Assembly: GCA_016713925.1 (NCBI GenBank) | Contig: JADJOH010000002.1 | Coordinates: forward strand, 620,001-684,000 | Direction: 5' to 3' | DNA: 64,000 nucleotides | Origin: Bacteroidota bacterium | Lineage (GTDB): Bacteria; Bacteroidota; Bacteroidia; AKYH767-A; OLB10 | Part shown: positions 53,200 to 63,105 of the stretch, piece after piece | How the letters are laid out: every line of letters begins with the position of its first letter | Position numbering within the stretch: the first letter of the stretch is position 1 | The notes under the pieces: generated by a model | The model's database searches: none | What the model was told of the DNA's origin: nothing | What the model saw: the letters and a program-made list of their open reading frames with translations, nothing else | Position numbers and translations under genes: made by a program

Positions 53200-54858
53200 A
53201 TGAAAAAGATATCCACTTTAGTCATAATGATCCTTCTAACCATTTCCGTGTCAGCACAAACCGGATGGAGAACAATTGAAGGAGATGTTCTTTCCACCAA
53301 AATTAACCGAACGGAAAGCAGACCGGACGGAAAATTATTCCAACTCACTTACGACTACACGCAATCGCCGTTCACTTATCAGATACGATTATTGGATTCC
53401 ACAGGAACAGTTCTCCTTCAGAATTCCTTTTCGGTTGCCGGTGGAAGCCCCTCGATCAGAAGTTTCCGTATTGATACGGTCCAGGAACGTTTGGTCATAG
53501 CTGAACAATCATCTGATCCTTCGCAATTTCAAATGCACCTGAAAGTCATTGATTATAATCTCACCCCAACGGATTCTGCCACTTTCGCTTTGCTTAAAAG
53601 TTCAGTTGATAGTTGTGATTTGATCGGTGGAGGAATTGACAATATTGCCAATAAATTCTTCGTCTACCGTTACCGTGACATTGCAGATCAAATTTGGGGA
53701 AGAGGTGTTTGCAGGAAAAATGCGGCCGGGACTTATAAAAACAATACCGTAAAAGTCGGTCAGGCTTCTAATGATGGATATTATATTCATGATTATGCAA
53801 TCATGCCCACGGGAGATATTTACATCGGAGGTACCAGAAAAGAAAGTCTGTTTGGTAATTTCTTCTATTTGGAAAAACTGAATGCATCGATGGCTCTGGT
53901 CTATGAAGTCAAAGACCAACTCATCCCCAACTCTACCGATACCAACCGCGTTACTGCTCTACACGTCTATACCAACAACACGAACAGTCAGGTAGTAGTA
54001 GGGGGTACCATATACGGGCTTGCTCCCGGCGACACTATAACACGCTGTCATGGTATCCTCAGATGTTATACATTCTCGGGTGTTTTAAAGTGGAGCTTTC
54101 AAAACTATGAAGTTCGTGATTATAGGATGGTGGTCAGTCGTAATTCCTATGTGCATGCAGTAGGAAGCAGTAATAATAATCCGGGCGGCTTTGACACCAA
54201 AATTTCGCGGCTCTTTTTAAAAGATGGTGTTGTTGACTGGCATCGCTACTACGGAAATAAATCAAAACCTGTTTCCCTCGAGGTGGAAAAAGACGGTTCC
54301 TTGCTGATATGCGGCGACAAACAATTTCTGTATCCGCTTTCAGGTGGTGGAACTTTAAAAACGAGATCCTACATGATGCTTCGCTATAGCAAGCGCGGAA
54401 AAAAATTATATGATTATAACCATGTATGGAATCTTCCTTTCAATCCCGCATCGCTGAATGCCGGCTTTACAGATCTTAGCAAAGGAAGAAGCACCTTTTA
54501 CTATGCTGCAGGTTATGAAAGGATCAGCTATGAGAATGGCAGCGGGATACAGTTTGCCGATAGTATATTACTGCAACAATTTTCAAACGGATCACTCCGC
54601 ACCGGACCGGAAAATAAATCTGCAGAGGAACTCATCGTTCATCCTAATCCGGCCGGGAAAGAAATTACATTTTACTCATCGCATCAACTCACCGATATGC
54701 ATATCGTTAGTATTTCCGGTAGTCTTACGGATAGTGAAGATGTCCAGCAAGAAGGGAACACCTATCGCTGTGATATTTCCCTCTTAACTCCGGGGATGTA
54801 TGTATTAAAGGTCATGACCGATAAAGGTTGGCAATCCGCAAAATTTATCAAAGAATAA
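53200..54858 (+). CDS. Secreted protein with T9SS sorting tail
   Basis: About 552 aa from the ATG at 53200; a TTG two codons upstream is possible, but MKKISTLVIMILLTISVSAQ is a clean signal peptide. The middle (30-450) is beta-rich, with repeats of the form GDIYIGGTRKE, QVVVGGTIYGL, GSLLICGDKQF that suggest a propeller-like fold. The last 80 residues are a type A T9SS sorting domain (LIVHPNPAGKEITF, LLTPGMYVLKVMTDKG, FIKE). No enzyme motif. Expected location is the cell surface or medium. Confidence 0.8.
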   Translation: MKKISTLVIMILLTISVSAQTGWRTIEGDVLSTKINRTESRPDGKLFQLTYDYTQSPFTYQIRLLDSTGTVLLQNSFSVAGGSPSIRSFRIDTVQERLVIAEQSSDPSQFQMHLKVIDYNLTPTDSATFALLKSSVDSCDLIGGGIDNIANKFFVYRYRDIADQIWGRGVCRKNAAGTYKNNTVKVGQASNDGYYIHDYAIMPTGDIYIGGTRKESLFGNFFYLEKLNASMALVYEVKDQLIPNSTDTNRVTALHVYTNNTNSQVVVGGTIYGLAPGDTITRCHGILRCYTFSGVLKWSFQNYEVRDYRMVVSRNSYVHAVGSSNNNPGGFDTKISRLFLKDGVVDWHRYYGNKSKPVSLEVEKDGSLLICGDKQFLYPLSGGGTLKTRSYMMLRYSKRGKKLYDYNHVWNLPFNPASLNAGFTDLSKGRSTFYYAAGYERISYENGSGIQFADSILLQQFSNGSLRTGPENKSAEELIVHPNPAGKEITFYSSHQLTDMHIVSISGSLTDSEDVQQEGNTYRCDISLLTPGMYVLKVMTDKGWQSAKFIKE

Positions 54859-54992
54859 TATTGGTTAAACCAGCCCGGTTTGATTACCATGATTGATGGG
54901 GTAGTTTACCGGTTTTTTCTTGCTCAAAATCCGGATCCTGAATTTTCTTGTATGGCGGACGAACAATTCATCCTACGGATTGTTATTCTGCT

Positions 54993-56477
54993 GTGTCTAA
55001 AATAACCCTCATCTTCCCCCATCAATTGTTCGCCGATCATCCGGCCTTGCATTTGGATAGGGATGTCCTGCTACTTGAAGATGAGCTTTTCTTCAGCCAC
55101 TTTAATTTTCACAAACAAAAACTTGCTTTTCATCGTGCCTCCATGAAAGCATATGAAGCAAAATTAAAAACTGAAAAGTATAAAGTCACCTACCTCGAAG
55201 CCATCCATACAAAATCGAAGCTGGAAAAGTTGTTCGGAGATTTAGGCAAGAAAGGGGTCAAGGAAATCCATCTTTGTGATCCGGTGGATTATTTGGCAAA
55301 CAGGCGACTGCACCGCTATGCCAATAACAATAAAATAAAATTAAATATCTACCCTTCTCCCAACTTTTTTGATAGCAGCAGTTATGGTAAAGAATACTTT
55401 GGAGGCAAAAAAAAATTCCATCTCACCGAATACTATATTGCACAACGCAAGCGGTATCAAATTCTGGTAGAAGAGGAAAAGGCAACAGGAGGCAAATGGA
55501 CATTTGATGTTGAAAACCGAAAAAAAATTCCTGCCAATGTTCCACTACCCCGGTATAAATGGGGAAAAGAGGATGTGCATTATAATGAGGCCACAGTTTA
55601 TGTGAACAAGCATTTTAAAAACAATATCGGCGAGCTGAATGAGATACGCTATCCCATTACACACCATCAGGCCAAAATCTGGTTAGATGAGTTCCTGCAA
55701 AACAGATTTATGAATTATGGGATTTACCAGGATGCCATAGTAGAGGAAGATGGATTTTTATTTCACAGCATCATCACTCCGATGCTCAACATCGGTTTAC
55801 TTGATCCTCAAACCATCGTTCAAAAAGCACTGGAAGCCGGTACCCGATATCTAATTCCGATGAACTCTTTAGAAGGATTTATCCGGCAAATTGTGGGATG
55901 GCGTGAATACATCCGGCATATCTATGAACTAAAGGGTGTACAGCAACGCACCACCAATTATTTTCAACATAACCGAAAAATTCCGGAAAGCTTTTATACA
56001 GGGAGCACAGGAATTAAACCTGTTGACAGTGCAATAAAGAGAGTTTTAAAATCCGGTTACACTCACCATATTGAACGCCTGATGGTACTGGGGAATTTTA
56101 TGTTACTCTGTGAATTCGATCCCGATGAGGTTTACCGTTGGTTCATGGAATTGTTTATCGATTCCTACGATTGGGTCATGGTGCCCAACGTTTATGGAAT
56201 GAGTCAGTTTGCCGATGGAGGGATGATGAGTACCAAGCCCTATATCTCCGGCTCGAATTACATTCTCAAAATGAGCAATTATAAAAAAGGAAGCTGGTCA
56301 GATAGCGAAGCCGCGCTCTGGGATGCACTCTACTGGCGATTCATTGACAAACACAAAGCATTTTTCCTGAAAAACCCCCGCATGAGCATGATGGTCCGCC
56401 AGTTGGAAAAAATGGATAAAAACAGGTACGATACCCTCCTGCAAACTGCAGAAAAATACCTGAATAGCTTACAATAA
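54993..56477 (+). CDS. Cryptochrome/photolyase-related protein (FeS-BCP/PhrB clade) lacking the Fe-S cysteines
   Basis: 494 aa from the GTG at 54993 (MSKITLIFPHQLFADHP); the frame opens further upstream at 54948, but that extension (GGRTIHPTDCYSA) has no likeness to the family. The N-terminal Rossmann-like domain has LLLEDELFFSHFNFHKQKL. The FAD-binding domain has GWREYIRHIYEL, HHIERLMVLGNFMLL, VPNVYGMSQFADGGMMSTKP and YISGSNYILKMSNY. In PhrB-type enzymes the last motif runs into YCxxCxY...ACPFN with [4Fe-4S] ligands; here it is YKKGSWSDSEAALWDALYW with no cysteine, and the upstream ligand position (DMNCL-type) reads GIKPV. A (6-4) photolyase or cryptochrome without cluster is likely. Confidence 0.85.
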   Translation: MSKITLIFPHQLFADHPALHLDRDVLLLEDELFFSHFNFHKQKLAFHRASMKAYEAKLKTEKYKVTYLEAIHTKSKLEKLFGDLGKKGVKEIHLCDPVDYLANRRLHRYANNNKIKLNIYPSPNFFDSSSYGKEYFGGKKKFHLTEYYIAQRKRYQILVEEEKATGGKWTFDVENRKKIPANVPLPRYKWGKEDVHYNEATVYVNKHFKNNIGELNEIRYPITHHQAKIWLDEFLQNRFMNYGIYQDAIVEEDGFLFHSIITPMLNIGLLDPQTIVQKALEAGTRYLIPMNSLEGFIRQIVGWREYIRHIYELKGVQQRTTNYFQHNRKIPESFYTGSTGIKPVDSAIKRVLKSGYTHHIERLMVLGNFMLLCEFDPDEVYRWFMELFIDSYDWVMVPNVYGMSQFADGGMMSTKPYISGSNYILKMSNYKKGSWSDSEAALWDALYWRFIDKHKAFFLKNPRMSMMVRQLEKMDKNRYDTLLQTAEKYLNSLQ

Positions 56478-56831
56478 AAAATATCGGATAATTAATCTGA
56501 CTTTTGCAAGAGCAGTCCCTCTAAATCACGAGCCATTAAAAATCGATGACGCGGTTCATCCTATACTTCTCGCCTTTCAATACAATAATATGACAGACTT
56601 TTCGAAAAATCACAAACCATCATAAACAATATAATTTTCAATAAGTTTTTACTGCTTCAAAAAATACAATCTCTCCGGAAAAAAGTACAAGGGCACCTGC
56701 ACTAAGAATGGGCCTAATGGTTTAGTTAACATGTCATTAAAAACATGTTTAACCTTTTAACAGCTCCCCATAAACAAAGTTAAACAACGCTTGTTATTGA
56801 ATGGAACTAAACATAAAACTATCATTAAACA
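56478..56831. other. 354-bp spacer upstream of the DUF4397 gene
   Basis: No gene. An imperfect inverted repeat, GTTTAGTTAACATGT / ACATGTTTAACC, lies at about 56720-56757 and could be an operator or a hairpin. The DUF4397 promoter was not found; no TAnnTTTG match close to the start. Confidence 0.4.
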
Positions 56832-59800
56832 ATGACACTCAAAAAATCTTTACTTGCTTTACTGCTTGCAACCGCTTTCTCGGCTGAGAGTATGGCTCAG
56901 GCAGAACTCCAGGTGATTCACAATTGTGCAGATCCTGCAGCAGCTACTGTTGATGTTTATATCAACGGCACGCTTACATTAAATGATTTTGCTTTCAGAA
57001 CAGCAACTTCATTTTTAACAGTTCCTTCGGGAGTGAACATCGACATAGGTATTGCCCCCGGTAATAGTACCAGCGCCAATGACACTATCGTTAACATTCC
57101 GCGAACATTTGTACAAAACGAACGCTATGTTGCAATAGCCAGCGGAGTGCTTACACCCTCATCTTTCGCTACCAACCCGGATGCTGTTAACACTAATTTT
57201 AGATTACGATTCTCTGCTAACATTCGTAACGCTGCACAGAATGCAGGAGAGGTTGACTTAAAAGTATTTCACGGTGCAACGGATGCCCCCACGGTGGACG
57301 TCCTGGCGCAAGGTGCCGGCGTTCTGATTGACGATGCCGCATATACAGATTTTGCTCCTTATATCAGTGTTCCAGCGGGAGACTACTTGCTGGACATCAC
57401 GCCGGGCAATAACAATTCAGTGGTAGTGGCTACCTTCTCTGCCGAGTTAAATGGACTTGCAGGTGGAGCTGCAGTGGTTTTCGCTTCAGGCTTCCTGGAC
57501 CCATCTCAAAATCAAAATGGTGCTGACTTCGGATTGTTCGCAGCATTGCCAAGTGGCGCAGTAGTTACCTTGAATAAAGTAGGTAATGCACGTTTACAGG
57601 TTATTCATAATGCGGCAGATCCTGCAGCGGCATCCGTAGATGTTTATGTAAACGGAGCACTATTATTGGACAACTTTAATTTCCGTGAAGCAACACCCTT
57701 CATTGATGTGAACAGCGGACAAACATTAAACATAGGAATAGCTGGTGGTAACAGCACAAGTGCCAACGATACTTTAGTAAACATTCCTGTTGTTTTGAAC
57801 GATGGCGGAACTTATGTTGCTGTTGCTAACGGGGTATTAAATCCTGCCAACTTCTCTGCAAATCCGGAAGGCATTTCAACCGGCTTTCAATTGTTATTGT
57901 TCAGCGGAATGCAGGAAACAGGATTGAACGGTGCTAATGTAGACCTTGCTGTCTTGCACGGAGCCACCGACGCACCTGCAGTGGATGTATATGCCCGCAA
58001 TGTTGCACAGCTTATCGACAGTATCACTTACACCAGCCTTCAGGGATACATCAACGTACCTGCTGCTGATTATTTATTGGATATTACTCCTGCTGCAGGA
58101 AGTCCGATTATTGCTACTTACTTTGCACCACTTAGCGGATTAACAGGCGGTGCAGCTGTAGTATTTGCTTCAGGATTCTTAGACCCTGCCAACAATCAAA
58201 ATGGTGAAGCCTTCGGATTGTTCGCAGCCCTTCCAAACGGAACTGTAATTGCATTGAACGATACTTCAAACTCACGTCTGCAGGTTATTCACAATAGCGC
58301 TGACCCTGCAGCAAGTACCGTTGATATATATGTTAACGGCGGATTATTACTTAATGATTTTGCATTCCGTGCAGCGACCCCATACATTGATGTGCCCTCC
58401 GGTGTTGTCATCAACATTGGTGTCGCACCCGGTACCAGCAGCTCTGTAAACGATACACTTGTAAACATACCTGTTACACTTATGAACGGCGCTACCTATG
58501 TAGCAATAGCAAGCGGCGTCTTGAATCCTGCTTCCTTCGCAGTAAATCCGGATGCTGTGCCAACAGGATTCCAACTTATTTTATCTGATGGTATGCGTGA
58601 ATCAGCGAACAATGCAGGTGAGGTTGATTTTCGTGTATTGCATGGTGCAACGGATGCTCCGGGAGTGGATGTCGCTGCCAGAAATGTAGCTACATTGGTA
58701 AACGGTGCTTCCTATACTGATTTCACAGGTTATATAAATGTTCCTGCTAACACCTACCTTCTGGATGTAAAAGCAGCAGGTACAAATACCATAGTGGCCA
58801 GCTTCACTGCTCCTTTAAGTCTTATTCCTGATCAATCGGCAGTAGTCTTCGCTTCCGGATTTTTAAATCCTGCCACCAATCAGAATGGTGAAGCCTTCGG
58901 TTTGTTTGCAGCATTAGCAGACGGTTCAGTAGTGACTTTCCCTGCAACAAGTGCAGCCCGCTTACAGGTCATTCACAATTGTGCAGATCCTGTTGCTGAC
59001 AGTGTGGATGTTTATGTAAACGGCACCTTATTGCTTGACAACTTTGCCTTCCGTACCGCAACTCCCTTTATCGATATTGCCGGAGATACTCCTGTAGAAA
59101 TTGGAATTGCTCCAAAAACATCTGCGTCAGCTAATGATACAATTGTTAATTATACCGTAACTTTTGTTAATGGCGAAACTTATGTAGCTATTGCAAGCGG
59201 AGTACTTACTCCGGGATCATTTGCTGTTAATCCTGACGGACGTCCTACAGGATTTACATTGCTCCTGCAAAATCAGATGAGAGAAACCGCACTGAATAGT
59301 ACTGATGTGGATTTCCGCGCGGTACATGGTTCAACGGATGCACCAACAGTAGATGTAGTTGCAGTAGGTGCCGGAGTGATTGTAAACGATGCAGCATATA
59401 CTGACATTACACCTTATATCAGTGTCCCTGCTTCTACTTACACCTTAGAGGTAACACCAGGAAATAACAACAGCATCATCGTTGCCGCGTATGCTGCTAA
59501 CTTAAGTACCTTAGGTGGTGGAACAGCGGTAGTATTTGCTTCCGGATTTCTTGACCCTGCTACCAACCAGAATGGTGAAGCATTCGGATTGTATGCTGCA
59601 TTGGTGGATGGAACAGTCATTGCCTTCCCTGTAGTAACTGGAGTAAATGAAATTAACAACGATTTGCTGAAATCAGCCTATCCTAATCCTGCTACTGATA
59701 TGTTGAATATCGTATTACAAGCAGACGTAGTAGCAGAAGCAATCAACATTACCGATATCACCGGTAAAATTGTACTGACTCAACCGGTGTTGAATAATAG

Positions 59801-59906
59801 CAACACATTAACTGTTGATGTGAAAAGTTTGAGTGCAGGTACTTACTTATTGAATATTGTAACGAACGGACAGATGGCAGTTCAGCGTTTCAACGTGGTG
59901 AAATAA
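56832..59906 (+). CDS. Surface protein with four DUF4397 double repeats and T9SS tail
   Basis: 1,024 aa. A signal peptide ends in SMAQ (about residue 22). Four repeats of 228-229 residues start near 24, 253, 481 and 709. Each has a first half with LQVIHNxADPAAxxVDVYVN and ANDTLVNIPVT-like stretches, and a second half with VLHGATDAPxVDV, YLLDITP, GGAAVVFASGFLDP and NQNGEAFGLFAAL. Both halves belong to DUF4397, so there are eight domains. The last ~75 residues are a T9SS sorting tail (SAYPNPATDMLNIVLQ, SLSAGTYLLNIVTNG). Cysteines occur in some first halves (IHNCADP) only. Probably a surface adhesin or matrix protein; function unknown. Confidence 0.9.
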   Translation: MTLKKSLLALLLATAFSAESMAQAELQVIHNCADPAAATVDVYINGTLTLNDFAFRTATSFLTVPSGVNIDIGIAPGNSTSANDTIVNIPRTFVQNERYVAIASGVLTPSSFATNPDAVNTNFRLRFSANIRNAAQNAGEVDLKVFHGATDAPTVDVLAQGAGVLIDDAAYTDFAPYISVPAGDYLLDITPGNNNSVVVATFSAELNGLAGGAAVVFASGFLDPSQNQNGADFGLFAALPSGAVVTLNKVGNARLQVIHNAADPAAASVDVYVNGALLLDNFNFREATPFIDVNSGQTLNIGIAGGNSTSANDTLVNIPVVLNDGGTYVAVANGVLNPANFSANPEGISTGFQLLLFSGMQETGLNGANVDLAVLHGATDAPAVDVYARNVAQLIDSITYTSLQGYINVPAADYLLDITPAAGSPIIATYFAPLSGLTGGAAVVFASGFLDPANNQNGEAFGLFAALPNGTVIALNDTSNSRLQVIHNSADPAASTVDIYVNGGLLLNDFAFRAATPYIDVPSGVVINIGVAPGTSSSVNDTLVNIPVTLMNGATYVAIASGVLNPASFAVNPDAVPTGFQLILSDGMRESANNAGEVDFRVLHGATDAPGVDVAARNVATLVNGASYTDFTGYINVPANTYLLDVKAAGTNTIVASFTAPLSLIPDQSAVVFASGFLNPATNQNGEAFGLFAALADGSVVTFPATSAARLQVIHNCADPVADSVDVYVNGTLLLDNFAFRTATPFIDIAGDTPVEIGIAPKTSASANDTIVNYTVTFVNGETYVAIASGVLTPGSFAVNPDGRPTGFTLLLQNQMRETALNSTDVDFRAVHGSTDAPTVDVVAVGAGVIVNDAAYTDITPYISVPASTYTLEVTPGNNNSIIVAAYAANLSTLGGGTAVVFASGFLDPATNQNGEAFGLYAALVDGTVIAFPVVTGVNEINNDLLKSAYPNPATDMLNIVLQADVVAEAINITDITGKIVLTQPVLNNSNTLTVDVKSLSAGTYLLNIVTNGQMAVQRFNVVK

Positions 59907-59923
59907 CACAAAAAGCCAAAACA

Positions 59924-59957
59924 AAAACCCGGTGCTGCGAAGTACCGGGTTTTTTAT
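59924..59957 (+). terminator. Rho-independent terminator of the DUF4397 gene
   Basis: Arms AAAACCCGGT (59924-59933) / ACCGGGTTTT (59944-59953) with a 10-base loop, followed by TTTATTTTTT, 18 bp after the stop. Confidence 0.85.
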
Positions 59958-60095
59958 TTTTTATGCTCTGCAACTACGAACTCATCAAGTTATCCAACAA
60001 TGCCTCATTTTTAAAAAATACAGTGTCAGCAATGAGTGCTATTCAAATAAAGTACTTCACTTTTTCTCAACTTGTGAACGGCCCTCGTCCCTAAT

Positions 60096-60737
60096 TTAAT
60101 CTTCCAAATTATCGTATTCAAAGATCGGATGATCCAATTTTGATCCGGGAGGCAAGTGTAATAAGGGTCGGATGACACCGTCGTGCAGGTCATACACCCA
60201 TCCATGCAAATGAGGGCCATTGTTTTGGACCCAGGATTTCTGGACGATGGAAGTTTTCGCGAGATTCAAGACTTGCTCGGAGACATTCAATTCAATCAAC
60301 CGGTTTAATTTTTCATCCTCCGTTTCCAACATTTCAATTTCATCCTGATGATAGCGATATACATCCTTAATATTTCTGAGCCACTTATTGATGATTCCAT
60401 AACTATGATTGGTCATGGCCGCTTTCACTCCTCCACAACCGTAATGTCCGCACACGATAATATGCTTCACCTTTAATATTTCCACGGCATATTGCAGCAC
60501 ACTCAGCAAATTCAAATCCGTATGCACTACCATATTGGCGATATTGCGATGGATAAATATTTGTCCGGGTGTAGTTTGAGTAATTTGGTTGGGGGGTACC
60601 CGGCTATCAGAGCAACCTATCCATAAAAAATCAGGACTTTGCACATTCACAAGATTCTCAAAAAAGAGCGGATCGCTTTCCACCATTTTTCCGGCCCATT
60701 TTTTATTCGCCGATAATAATTCTTCCAGTGCGTTCAT
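60096..60737 (-). CDS. can: Beta-class carbonic anhydrase
   Basis: 213 aa. Zinc ligands are C42 (WIGCSDSRVPPNQI), H98 and C101 (VCGHYGCGGV), with the D44-R46 dyad of the beta class. FIHRNIANMVVHTDLNLLSV and LHGWVYDLHDGVIRPL are typical. It interconverts CO2 and bicarbonate in the cytoplasm, supplying carboxylases. The length is that of plain beta-CA with no fusion to a SulP transporter. A well-formed Bacteroidota promoter lies 46-79 bp upstream, so it is a single transcription unit. Confidence 0.96.
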   Translation of the reverse strand: MNALEELLSANKKWAGKMVESDPLFFENLVNVQSPDFLWIGCSDSRVPPNQITQTTPGQIFIHRNIANMVVHTDLNLLSVLQYAVEILKVKHIIVCGHYGCGGVKAAMTNHSYGIINKWLRNIKDVYRYHQDEIEMLETEDEKLNRLIELNVSEQVLNLAKTSIVQKSWVQNNGPHLHGWVYDLHDGVIRPLLHLPPGSKLDHPIFEYDNLED

Positions 60738-60782
60738 TCGGATACATTAAATGATTCAATACAATTTAAAAAAATAAGTATC

Positions 60783-60816
60783 CAAAGGTAATACTATTCC
60801 TGTTTATGCTTCAAAA
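60783..60816 (-). promoter_or_regulatory. Bacteroidota promoter (TTTTG - 21 bp - TACCTTTG) of the carbonic anhydrase gene
   Basis: Minus strand: -33 TTTTG at 60812-60816 and -7 TACCTTTG at 60783-60790 with a 21-bp spacer, the best match to the consensus in the window. The leader would be about 40 nt. Confidence 0.6.
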
Positions 60817-60878
60817 GAAGGGAAACTAAGTAAGAAATGTACTTCACTTGTTTATCGGTCACCCCTACTCTAATAAAA

Positions 60879-60911
60879 AAAGCAGCCATCAATAGGAGTG
60901 ATGGCTGCTTT
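60879..60911 (-). terminator. Terminator of the S46 peptidase gene
   Basis: Perfect 13-bp arms AAAGCAGCCATCA (60879-60891) / complement (60899-60911) with a 7-base loop; on the minus strand it is followed by TTTTATTAG, 20 bp after the stop. Confidence 0.85.
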
Positions 60912-60930
60912 CATTAGACTTTACTTTGCC

Positions 60931-63105
60931 TTACCGAATAATCTTCATTTCATTCAGGAGATGTCCGGCACCGCCAAATTTATCAAGAATAAAGAGCGTA
61001 TAACGGATATCCACACATATGGTGCGCTGGAACTGTGGCTCGAATGCGAAATCGCTGGAGATGGCTTCCCAGTTACCGTCGAACGCAGTTCCGATGAGTT
61101 CACCTTTACCATTGATGACAGGGCTTCCGGAGTTACCGCCGGTGATATCATTGTCGGTGAGGAAACAGATATGCAATTCACCATCCTTATCGGCGTACTG
61201 CCCGAAATCCTTCTTCTTCATCATATCAATAAGCTTCGTTGGCGCGTCAAATTCGATATCGCCCGGAGAGTACTTTTCAATAACGCCTTTCGAAGTGGTA
61301 TACTCTTTAAATGAAACAGCATCCTTTCCTTTGTACGGTAATACGCGACCGTAAGTAAGACGCATACTACCATTGGCATCGGGAGTAAACAAACGATCAG
61401 GACTCATTTCCATCACACCGGCCTGGAACAAACGATTCGCTTTACTCAACTGCGTATTGATCTTAGTGATTTCCGGCTGCATCTTCGTCGTCAATTCTGT
61501 CAAATAACCATTGGTCACGCTATAGATAGGATCTTTTTGCAATGTTTTCAGAGATGGAGATTTCAAAAATTTTGCAAATTTATCTTTGTTCACGAAGAAA
61601 GATTTCTTCCACATTTCTTCTGCCATTGCTGTATAATCCTTCTTGTGCTTATTGGCCATATTCACGAGTGCTGCGGGTAATTGTGCATTATCCAGATCCT
61701 CTACCAAGTGCATTAACACGGAGGCCAGTACTTTCTTTTCAATAGGCTCATGAAACTCTTTAAAATCCTTATCCAGATCCGCCGCCATTTCAGCCGCCAT
61801 CTTCTTCGCCTCTTCCTTCTTGGATTTATCAGCGAGCAAACCTTCCAGGGGACCCATTCCCATTGCAAATGTCATGGGCTGAGAATTTGAAATACCATCC
61901 TGAAGGTAGACTCCAAACATACCGTACTTATCAATTTGACCATACGCTTGCGTATAAAGGCTGATCACATCATTGTATTTAGAATGATTGCCATTTTTTA
62001 CCCAGGCAGAAAACTTATTTTCTTCTTCTTTCCTGCGCTCATAAATATTTAACTTCTTCAACGCATCGGCTTCTCCCATAAATTTCTTCCAGTAATTGCT
62101 GAGTCCGGCATATTTATCGGAGTACATCAATTTAATTTTCGGATCCTTATGCATCGACTCTTCATAGATGTCCAGAATGTCGCGACGTACTTTTACACGC
62201 AACGGACGTTCTTTCTCTGCATAAAATTTAATGCCATCACTGTAGGTATAGCGCTGTGTACGTCCGGGATAACCCAGAATCATCGCATAGCTGTTCTCCT
62301 GTGGACCCTGAATATTGATCGGGAAGAAAAACTTAGGTGCATAAGGTTTATTTTCCTTACTGAATTTTGCAGGCTTATTGTTGGCATCGGTATAAATCCG
62401 GAAAAGACTGATATCACAGGTATGACGCGGCCATTCCCAGTTATCGGTTTCACCGCCAAATTTTCCGATATTCTCGGGAGGTGTACCTACCAGACGAATA
62501 TCCGTAAACACCTCGTAGTACATCGCCAGATAACGGTTCCCTGCCCAGAAAGGAATGACCTCAATCACATACATATCTTTACTCTCGCCGAGCGCATCCT
62601 TTAACTTCGCAGTAGCTGCTTTCATTACGGCACCAACGGCTTTTGTCCTGGCTGCTTCATCGTCTCCGGCAGGAAGACTATCCAAAATCATGGACGTAAC
62701 ATCCTCCACCTTTGAAAGCAAACCAATGTTAAAATTGGCCGGACGCTCTTCACTCTGCGTCTTCGCCCAGAAACCATTTTTCAAAATATTATCTTCATTG
62801 GTACTCAGCTCCTGAATAGCACCATATCCACAGTGATGGTTGGTTAAAAAGAGACCTTGCTGAGAGATGATTTCACCGGTGCAAAACATTCTGTTCTGTT
62901 TGCTCATCAAACGAACAACGCCATCCTTCACACAAGCTTTATTGATACTGTAAATATCTTCAGCTGTCAATTGTAATCCACGGGCTTGCATTGAATCCTG
63001 CAATTGCTTAATCAGGAAGAGCGGCCACATCCCTTCATCCGCACGTACTTGCTGCCCGAAACCGATTCCGAGAATCAGCAGTAAACCAATTATTTTTTTC
63101 TTCAT
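60931..63105 (-). CDS. S46-family dipeptidyl-peptidase (DPP7/DPP11 type)
   Basis: 724 aa, the usual S46 length, with a signal peptide (IIGLLLILGIGFGQQVRA). The chymotrypsin-like triad is H91 (LTNHHCGYGAIQ), D231 (WPRHTCDISLF) and S659 (TGGNSGSPV). S46 enzymes remove dipeptides from N-termini in the periplasm, letting asaccharolytic Bacteroidota use peptides. In this family the residue 18 after the catalytic Ser sets P1 preference, Gly in DPP7 and Arg in DPP11; here it is G677 in AFDGNWEA, so a DPP7-like preference for hydrophobic P1 is inferred. An inserted helical domain covers about 280-560. A strong terminator follows. It is a monocistronic gene. Confidence 0.93.
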   Translation of the reverse strand: MKKKIIGLLLILGIGFGQQVRADEGMWPLFLIKQLQDSMQARGLQLTAEDIYSINKACVKDGVVRLMSKQNRMFCTGEIISQQGLFLTNHHCGYGAIQELSTNEDNILKNGFWAKTQSEERPANFNIGLLSKVEDVTSMILDSLPAGDDEAARTKAVGAVMKAATAKLKDALGESKDMYVIEVIPFWAGNRYLAMYYEVFTDIRLVGTPPENIGKFGGETDNWEWPRHTCDISLFRIYTDANNKPAKFSKENKPYAPKFFFPINIQGPQENSYAMILGYPGRTQRYTYSDGIKFYAEKERPLRVKVRRDILDIYEESMHKDPKIKLMYSDKYAGLSNYWKKFMGEADALKKLNIYERRKEEENKFSAWVKNGNHSKYNDVISLYTQAYGQIDKYGMFGVYLQDGISNSQPMTFAMGMGPLEGLLADKSKKEEAKKMAAEMAADLDKDFKEFHEPIEKKVLASVLMHLVEDLDNAQLPAALVNMANKHKKDYTAMAEEMWKKSFFVNKDKFAKFLKSPSLKTLQKDPIYSVTNGYLTELTTKMQPEITKINTQLSKANRLFQAGVMEMSPDRLFTPDANGSMRLTYGRVLPYKGKDAVSFKEYTTSKGVIEKYSPGDIEFDAPTKLIDMMKKKDFGQYADKDGELHICFLTDNDITGGNSGSPVINGKGELIGTAFDGNWEAISSDFAFEPQFQRTICVDIRYTLFILDKFGGAGHLLNEMKIIR

